From assembly GCA_021779415.1 (NCBI GenBank), contig JAJYAS010000100.1, positions 1 through 9,105 on the forward strand: a stretch of 9,105 nucleotides of DNA, written 5' to 3'. Origin of the DNA: Bacillota bacterium (lineage in GTDB: Bacteria; Bacillota_B; Desulfitobacteriia; Desulfitobacteriales; Desulfitobacteriaceae). Positions 5,431 to 9,105 of this stretch are shown one piece after another. Position 1 is the stretch's first letter. The number at the start of each line of letters is the position of its first letter. A program made the translations under genes and the position numbers. The notes below the pieces were generated by a model. It saw only the letters and a program-made list of their open reading frames with translations. It was not told the origin of the DNA and searched no databases.

Positions 5431-6222
5431 TCACTCGAAATACTGAATGACTTCGTTTAGGACTTTTGTCGACCGACAATAGTCACACCTTTCACAGCGG
5501 ATAGGCTCCTCTATCCCAGCTTTGAGTGCGATGATCCTCGGCATAGCCGCTTCAACGGCTGCCAGCTCTGCAGCTAATCTTGTCGGGTTCGTCAGGTTAA
5601 TCACGGCTTTATCGGGATACTTCTCCTTACTGACGGCCACGATCATAAACTCCGACCAGTCCTCGGCCGCTCGTCCCAGAGCAAGCCGCTCGACCTCCGA
5701 ATAGATAGCTGCCTTTAGTGGAACTTTATATAATTCAATAAACGATACATAGCCATGAACGGCCTCATCCCACACCTTCCCAAGGATGCTTCTGGTCGTC
5801 ATCAAGTCAACCATGCGCCTGGAGAGGATATTTTGGACGTTCATCCTAATCTTCCAAGGGGCGCCGTACATTTCAGCGGTCAGGATCGTTTCCTTTTTCC
5901 CGTCAAGAAAAGACATCGCGAAGGGATCGTCTTGGAGACAGTCAATCATGGTGTTCGCGACGAGATAGTCAGCTCTTAAGGTATTCGCTTTGGTAAACAT
6001 GTTGGGATGATTCTCCCGAAACTCATTTTGCGTTCCGTCATTCCAGCTATGCACATATTGACCCACCTCCTGAGCAGTGGTCGGCACGTCCACCCAGCCA
6101 TCGTATAATTTTGCCATCGCTTTGGCCTCACACTCATAGACAAAACCCATGTACTGGCTACGCGACATATAGTCGCGATTTGCTGCAATGCTATGATAAT
6201 TAGCATGAGTCAATTCGAGCAT
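5431..6222 (-). CDS. PD-(D/E)XK nuclease-like protein (exodeoxyribonuclease 8 type, DUF3799), probably catalytically degenerate
   Basis: A 263-residue phage protein of the exonuclease VIII-like PDDEXK family, which normally resects DNA ends for phage recombination. Recognisable blocks: N-terminal NYHSIAANRDYMSRSQY, VGQYVHSWNDGT, FTKANTLRADY, TAEMYGAPWKIRM, and the C-terminal EPIRCERCDYCRSTKVL. Cys31 plus Cys243, Cys246 and Cys249 match the four ligands of the iron-sulfur cluster in AddB/Cas4-like nucleases. As I remember the family, the active site is KMD…VDLK…QAAIY; here the equivalents are RMN (Asn128), VDLM (Met141) and KAAIY (Lys170), each one base change from the expected codon. So it may bind DNA without cutting. 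The ATG has GGGGGA seven bases upstream and lies inside the end of the ATPase gene (13-base overlap), implying coupled translation. Confidence 0.8.
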   Translation of the reverse strand: MLELTHANYHSIAANRDYMSRSQYMGFVYECEAKAMAKLYDGWVDVPTTAQEVGQYVHSWNDGTQNEFRENHPNMFTKANTLRADYLVANTMIDCLQDDPFAMSFLDGKKETILTAEMYGAPWKIRMNVQNILSRRMVDLMTTRSILGKVWDEAVHGYVSFIELYKVPLKAAIYSEVERLALGRAAEDWSEFMIVAVSKEKYPDKAVINLTNPTRLAAELAAVEAAMPRIIALKAGIEEPIRCERCDYCRSTKVLNEVIQYFE

Positions 6223-7871
6223 TCAACTTCCCCCTTAACAGTTCCCTCCGAGACATTCATCGTCAGGTCTCCGTCCTCGGTCGACACCACAACATATTGA
6301 AAATCATCCTCACTGATTTCCTTCTCAATCCACGCCCGCTCCGTCGGGTTAATCTTGTTCCAGCCATCCAGACAGATTAATTTCAGCTCACCGGCTTGGG
6401 CTTTGGCGACTCTGAAGGCTAGCTGCAATTGCTCGCCCTCACTCAGCCCGTCAATGAGCGTCTTCCCGATTCGGATTTTCCCTTCGCCATCCACGGATAG
6501 TCCGGGGATCGGCAGCACTGCGGTCTTCAGGAGTTCAGTAGGCATCTCGCGACCTTTTTCGATTCGAGCGGTCAGGACTTTAGCGAGTTCCTCCCGCGGT
6601 GCTAACTTCTCGCGAATTAGGTTCGTCATCAAATCGTAATCGCGCAGGAAGCTCTGCATGTGCGCCACTTCAGCGGCTACTAGCTTTAAGGGCTCGACAT
6701 CGACTGCTACAGTTTCAGCAAGGATTTTCCGTGAACTCTCTATCTTGGCCTCTTCGGTCTTGATCCGCTCGCTTACTTTTTCACTAATATTGATCAGCGC
6801 ATTCTCTTCGGTACCCACGAGGGACGTGAGTTCCAAGTCATTTCCATAGATCGTTTTTTCATAAGTAGCAACCTGTTGTTCAAGATCCTTGACTCCGGTT
6901 TGGATCTCCTGCCTGGCCTGATCTTTCTTAATGGCGTATTCATCCCTGAGCTGCAGATATTTGCGTTCAAGTTCGAGATTTAAGGCATTATCCGACTGCT
7001 CTATCTTTTGGTCCTTCTGGGCGATAGCACTTTTTAGGGTCTCAATCTTGTGGACAGTCTCTTGCCGATATTCCTCAATCTCATGTCGGGTTTGGTTCAT
7101 CTCGTTGCGCTTGGTTTGCTTTTCGGCCTCAGCCTCAGCCGTAATCCTTGCTTTGCGTCCCTCGAGCCCTTCGATCAAGTTCGCGGCATTTTCTCTCTGC
7201 TTATTGAGTAGCTCGGCATCGGAGACCGCTTGATAATACTCAGAAACTTTTTTTGATTGCCATTCTTCCCCGTCATAATTCTTGGGAAGTTCATTTTTGT
7301 AGCCCGTTACCTGAGCCTTGATGACCACGATTTCACGATTGACCGCTTCGCGCTGACTAAAGTAATATTTAACAATCTGGCCAAGGACTTGTAGGATATG
7401 CTCGTCATAGTTAATATCGGTGGGTATCTCGCCAAACCAGTTCGAGATGTCATCCATGGTCCAGGGGATCTCTAGCAAGTTCAAAATAATCTTGGCCTGT
7501 TCAGCTGGGGATTTTGTGCAAAATTCCAAGGGCTTGAACAGTTCACCTTTAAGAAATTGCTTGAGAAATTTCTCCGTACTCGGGACGGCTTGGCCAACCT
7601 TGCGAACTTTCAGGTAATCCGCTTTGTTGGTCCGTAGTTTACGATCGATCTCCAGTCCATCATCTGTTTTTATAAAGATCGTTGCATCCTCTTCACCATG
7701 GCGAATAACTTCAACTCGCTGGCTTTTATTGCTGAAACCTTTTTCGATGGCTTCAATGATGCTGGTTTTACCCGACCCCATCGGACCGGTTAGGATATTG
7801 ATTTTGCCCAGATCAATCTTAAATTCCGAGATTCCCACGAAATTACTAATCTCTAGTCTCGATATCTTCAA
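6210..7871 (-). CDS. AAA ATPase, SbcC/Rad50-like, phage recombination
   Basis: A 553-residue SMC/Rad50-style ATPase. The Walker A is GPMGSGKTS (residues 29-37) after the start MKISRLEISNFVGI. Two charged coiled-coil stretches (about 215-340 and 360-440) form the arm. The C-terminal half holds the signature LSEGE (476-480) followed by LQLAFRVAKAQAG, and the Walker B strand LKLICLDGWNKINP, where Asp502 is kept but the usual catalytic Glu is Gly503. Full SbcC is about twice as long; the short arm fits phage members. The start is a TTG at 7871 with GGGGAGG about 10 bases upstream, overlapping (TTGA) the end of a short acidic reading frame. It overlaps the nuclease-like gene downstream, so the pair probably forms a complex handling DNA ends, comparable to SbcCD. 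The function is inferred from the fold and the pairing. Confidence 0.85.
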   Translation of the reverse strand: MKISRLEISNFVGISEFKIDLGKINILTGPMGSGKTSIIEAIEKGFSNKSQRVEVIRHGEEDATIFIKTDDGLEIDRKLRTNKADYLKVRKVGQAVPSTEKFLKQFLKGELFKPLEFCTKSPAEQAKIILNLLEIPWTMDDISNWFGEIPTDINYDEHILQVLGQIVKYYFSQREAVNREIVVIKAQVTGYKNELPKNYDGEEWQSKKVSEYYQAVSDAELLNKQRENAANLIEGLEGRKARITAEAEAEKQTKRNEMNQTRHEIEEYRQETVHKIETLKSAIAQKDQKIEQSDNALNLELERKYLQLRDEYAIKKDQARQEIQTGVKDLEQQVATYEKTIYGNDLELTSLVGTEENALINISEKVSERIKTEEAKIESSRKILAETVAVDVEPLKLVAAEVAHMQSFLRDYDLMTNLIREKLAPREELAKVLTARIEKGREMPTELLKTAVLPIPGLSVDGEGKIRIGKTLIDGLSEGEQLQLAFRVAKAQAGELKLICLDGWNKINPTERAWIEKEISEDDFQYVVVSTEDGDLTMNVSEGTVKGEVECSN

Positions 7872-7951
7872 TCGAATTCATCCTCCCCATTGTCTTCATC
7901 CTCGTAGAATTCTTCAAAGGCTAATTGGTTATCGTTATCTCCACGATCCTT
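7868..7951 (-). other. acidic 27-codon reading frame between the unknown early gene and the ATPase
   Basis: Directly after the TGA of the upstream gene, in the same frame, 27 codons follow (KDRGDNDNQLAFEEFYEDED...GEDEFD) and end in a TGA that overlaps the ATPase TTG as TTGA, a typical coupled junction. The frame has no ATG, GTG or TTG. A strong ribosome site (AGAGGTGA, near 7952-7959) precedes a GTG at 7944, but that GTG is in another frame and stops after 7 codons (MEITITN). A one-base change after the GTG would produce a 25-residue acidic protein. Either a frameshifted small gene or a lost tail of the upstream gene. Confidence 0.4.
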
Positions 7952-8236
7952 TCACCTCTGCAGGATTGATCGTGAAGTTTTCCTCGAACCATGGTACAAT
8001 CTAAGTGATTTCTTTTCTCGAGGCTCTCCGTTGGCGCGGAGGGCTTTTTTCAGATCGGACAAGGTTCCGCGGATTTCTTGCACCGTTTCTTCTGCCGTGC
8101 GGTAGGGATCGTCGATAATCGCAGTAATGACTCCCACTGCAAAGGCGTATAGGACGATGCTTCCTTCGTGTTCCTTGACATCTACGAACCATGGGAAGCG
8201 ATCCGTTACTTGGTACTTTTCTAAATCATCATCCAT
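7952..8236 (-). CDS. hypothetical phage early protein, 94 residues
   Basis: Unrecognised. The protein starts MDDDLEKYQVTDRFPWFVDV, has one moderately hydrophobic stretch (residues 27-41, SIVLYAFAVGVITAI) followed by an acidic segment and a predicted helix TAEETVQEIRGTLSDLKKAL. The ATG at 8236 has GGGGAG about 6 bases upstream, so the open extension to 8374 is not part of it. The last 20 or so residues (LRLYHGSRKTSRSILQR) are Arg/Ser-rich and look out of frame, while another frame across the same DNA reads IVPWFEENFTINPAEVKGSW; a frameshift near codon 75 is therefore possible. It is the gene between the cro region and the ATPase in the leftward operon. A plus-strand terminator-like hairpin lies inside it. 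Confidence 0.6.
   Translation of the reverse strand: MDDDLEKYQVTDRFPWFVDVKEHEGSIVLYAFAVGVITAIIDDPYRTAEETVQEIRGTLSDLKKALRANGEPREKKSLRLYHGSRKTSRSILQR
8023..8050 (+). terminator. intrinsic-terminator-like hairpin, antisense to the hypothetical early gene
   Basis: GCTCTCCG (8023-8030) pairs along its full length with CGGAGGGC (8037-8044), one pair being G-T, with loop TTGGCG and then six T residues (8045-8050). On the plus strand this has every part of a Rho-independent terminator, yet no plus-strand gene ends here. An extended -10-like TGGTACAAT (7992-8000) lies just upstream without a clear -35. Confidence 0.5.
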
Positions 8237-8255
8237 TAAATTCTCCCCTCTCCAT

Positions 8256-8345
8256 TTACCCCGCCTTTTGCCGATTAGCTGCCTTCCCTCTCTGGTAGGC
8301 CGGGTTATTGCACCTAGGGCATATGCGTTTTTCGATGGTATCCAC
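8256..8345 (-). CDS. 29-residue CxxC small ORF, possibly the second half of a frameshifted zinc-ribbon gene
   Basis: The frame begins at GTG 8345 and reads MDTIEKRICPRCNNPAYQ and then RGKAANRQKAG. CPRC with the following NPAYQRG resembles a zinc knuckle. Its own ribosome site is poor (AGGA one base before the GTG). Immediately upstream another frame, from a TTG at 8374 that overlaps the cro stop as TTGA, reads SCKNVGYRKWIPSK and then runs out of frame at a run of five T (8328-8332; A on the minus strand). Adding one base to that run joins SCKNVGYRKWIPSK to KRICPRCNNPAY, which would give a short zinc-ribbon-like protein. It is either a real 29-residue protein or a frameshifted gene. Function unknown. 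Confidence 0.4.
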   Translation of the reverse strand: MDTIEKRICPRCNNPAYQRGKAANRQKAG

Positions 8346-8370
8346 TTCCTATAACCAACATTTTTACAAC

Positions 8371-8622
8371 TCAAGCAGTTCTTGATGAGTTTCGCAACAT
8401 TGGGCTAAAAAAATATTTGTCTAATTCTTTTGGCGGTATCTCTAGAAACAAGGCAATCGCTTCAGCTTCGGGAATACTCATAGCATAAAATCCATTAATC
8501 TTATCGGATAACGTGTTAACGGCGATTCCTATACCTTCCGAGAGCTCACGGTAAGAAGTATTTCTCTCTCTAATTCGACCCTTCAATAAATTAAGCTCTG
8601 AATATTTTCTGTGTTTCGTCAT
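8371..8622 (-). CDS. Cro-like HTH transcriptional regulator
   Basis: An 83-residue protein, MTKHRKYSELNLLKGRI at the start, with a helix-turn-helix around residues 23-43 (SYRELSEGIGIAVNTLSDKI), a wing-like GFYAMSIPEAEAIALFLEI and the ending KYFFSPMLRN typical of short phage Cro-like regulators. It should bind the operators in the 8.6-8.76 kb switch and set early gene expression. The ATG at 8622 is preferred to the open extension (to 8718) because GGGGAG lies about 9 bases upstream and the early promoter at 8667-8694 lies within that extension. It is the first gene of the leftward operon and is divergent from the repressor. One further operator-like site lies in its own 3' end. Confidence 0.82.
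   Translation of the reverse strand: MTKHRKYSELNLLKGRIRERNTSYRELSEGIGIAVNTLSDKINGFYAMSIPEAEAIALFLEIPPKELDKYFFSPMLRNSSRTA
8382..8398. promoter_or_regulatory. operator-like site O3, inside the end of the cro-like gene
   Basis: TTGATGAGTTTCGCAAC on the plus strand. It matches the site at 8645-8661 at 16 of 17 positions. On the minus strand the core is GAAACTCATCAA. Its location about 260 bp from the promoter pair would suit looping or auxiliary binding. Confidence 0.5.
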
Positions 8623-8644
8623 TTTTCTGTTCTCCCCTTTCTTT

Positions 8645-8661
8645 TTGATGAGTTTCTCAAC
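8645..8661. promoter_or_regulatory. operator-like site O2 at the early transcription start
   Basis: TTGATGAGTTTCTCAAC, containing TGAG-TTT-CTCA, a symmetric core. It covers the expected start point (about 8660) of the leftward early promoter, so a bound regulator would block transcription. Confidence 0.6.
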
Positions 8662-8666
8662 GAAAT

Positions 8667-8694
8667 AATATACCATCTTGCCGAAGTGTGTCAA
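8667..8694 (-). promoter_or_regulatory. leftward early promoter (cro operon)
   Basis: On the minus strand TTGACA (8694 to 8689, full consensus) and TATATT (8672 to 8667) are 16 bases apart; TATTAT two bases further gives 18. It lies about 45 bases upstream of the Cro-like ATG and is flanked by operator-like sites on both sides. Confidence 0.75.
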
Positions 8695-8707
8695 TGAGTT
8701 TCGCAAT
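8691..8707. promoter_or_regulatory. operator-like site O1 overlapping the early -35
   Basis: TCAATGAGTTTCGCAAT shares the 12-base block ATGAGTTTCGCA with O3 and the ATGAGTTTC..CAA pattern with O2. It overlaps the TTGACA -35 box. Its centre is 46 bp from that of O2. Confidence 0.6.
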
Positions 8708-8735
8708 AATATTTGCAAAAAATATTACGATTATG

Positions 8736-8764
8736 TTGCATTTCTACACGTTTAGAAATATAAT
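8736..8764 (+). promoter_or_regulatory. repressor-gene promoter
   Basis: TTGCAT (8736-8741) and a perfect TATAAT (8759-8764), separated by exactly 17 bases. Transcription would start near 8771, followed by AAAGGAG (8784-8790) and the ATG at 8800. Confidence 0.8.
8741..8758. promoter_or_regulatory. 18-bp palindrome filling the repressor promoter spacer
   Basis: TTTCTACACGTTTAGAAA is symmetric at 16 of 18 positions (TTTCTA/TAGAAA arms around central ACGT). It occupies the 17-base spacer of the repressor promoter, so a dimer bound there would shut that promoter. Its sequence differs from the GAAACTCA sites. Confidence 0.65.
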
Positions 8765-8799
8765 AACAACTATACAGGCTACTAAAGGAGATGTTTTTA

Positions 8800-9105
8800 A
8801 TGAGTGAGTATTTCAACAAGGAGCTGTTTGGCAACAGACTTTTGGAATCAATGCGAGACAACAACGATACTACATACAGCTTAGCGGAATACTTACATCT
8901 GAGTCCCTCTGCTATATCTCGTTATACGACAGGAGACATGGCTCCCAAGATCCCCACCGTCCAGGCAATAGCGGGTAAGTATGGAATAAGACCCTCTTGG
9001 CTTATGGGGATTGAAGGAGAAACCAAATACCCCCAAACTGAGGAGAAAGCAAAGAAAATTCCTATTGTGGGCACTATCGCGGCAGGGCTGCCCCTTCTCG
9101 CTCAG
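8800..9105 (+). CDS. CI/LexA-like phage repressor, S24 peptidase type (partial, runs off the window)
   Basis: The first 102 residues are present. An HTH_3 domain spans about 8-70, with SLAEYLHLSPSAISRYTTGD as the helix-turn-helix and YGIRPSWLMGIEG as its end. A hinge rich in Glu/Lys follows, then IPIVGTIAAGLPLLAQ, the start of the S24 domain, where Ala95-Gly96 is the expected RecA-stimulated self-cleavage site. The catalytic Ser and Lys would lie beyond the window; such repressors are usually about 200-235 residues. The ATG has AAAGGAG nine bases upstream and its own promoter at 8736-8764. Divergent to the Cro-like gene, it should keep the leftward early operon off in the lysogen and respond to DNA damage. 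Confidence 0.9.
   Translation, partial: MSEYFNKELFGNRLLESMRDNNDTTYSLAEYLHLSPSAISRYTTGDMAPKIPTVQAIAGKYGIRPSWLMGIEGETKYPQTEEKAKKIPIVGTIAAGLPLLAQ

Noticed and set aside
6017..6026. CGAAACTCAT, resembling the core of the early operators
   Set aside because: Only ten bases match, flanks differ, and it lies within the nuclease-like coding sequence far from any promoter. Probably chance.
8400..8415. Possible frameshift at the seven-A run near the end of the cro-like gene (one more base would give an earlier stop after KYFF)
   Set aside because: The existing ending FFSPMLRN is natural for short Cro-like regulators, and the stop forms a TTGA overlap with the next frame.
8623..8718. N-terminal extension of the Cro-like frame to 8718
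   Set aside because: It would translate through the early promoter and two operators; the ATG at 8622 has the proper ribosome site.

Overview
The window looks like a low-to-mid GC Firmicute, most likely a member of the Clostridia. The Desulfosporosinus/Desulfitobacterium group is my guess from protein style, not something proven here. Ribosome binding sites are strong AGGAGG-type, GTG and TTG starts are frequent, and the proteins resemble clostridial families.

Left part (1 to about 4.4 kb) is chromosomal-looking accessory DNA with loosely packed genes on both strands. It holds a DUF4256 protein, a small pyridoxamine-phosphate-oxidase-fold flavoprotein with a good promoter and terminator, a 121-residue protein made of two copies of one 59-residue unit, a seven-blade RCC1-repeat protein, a 61-residue small protein, and a YhhN-type membrane protein that seems to have lost its N-terminal half. 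Gaps between them hold apparent gene relics.

Right part (about 4.4 to 9.1 kb) is the early region of a temperate phage. A CI/LexA-like repressor (rightward, cut by the window end) faces a Cro-like regulator (leftward). The leftward early operon then continues with small frameshifted or unknown genes, a Rad50/SbcC-like ATPase, a PD-(D/E)XK 'exonuclease 8'-type protein, and a DnaD-type replication initiator. No helicase loader, SSB, terminase or structural gene follows the initiator; the phage module stops at about 4.35-4.44 kb. This suggests a defective prophage or a reduced early module.

The most interesting points are: (1) two adjoining tandem arrays inside the replication initiator gene, five 11-bp iterons and eleven 5-bp units, next to an AT-rich palindrome, which together look like an origin; (2) a nuclease whose catalytic Asp, Lys and Gln positions appear replaced while all four iron-sulfur cysteines remain; (3) a well-defined genetic switch, with an 18-bp palindrome filling the spacer of the repressor promoter and repeated GAAACTCA operators over the early promoter; (4) signs of frameshift or decay in the small genes just after cro. 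Family assignments come from recognising sequence patterns by eye; no search was run.
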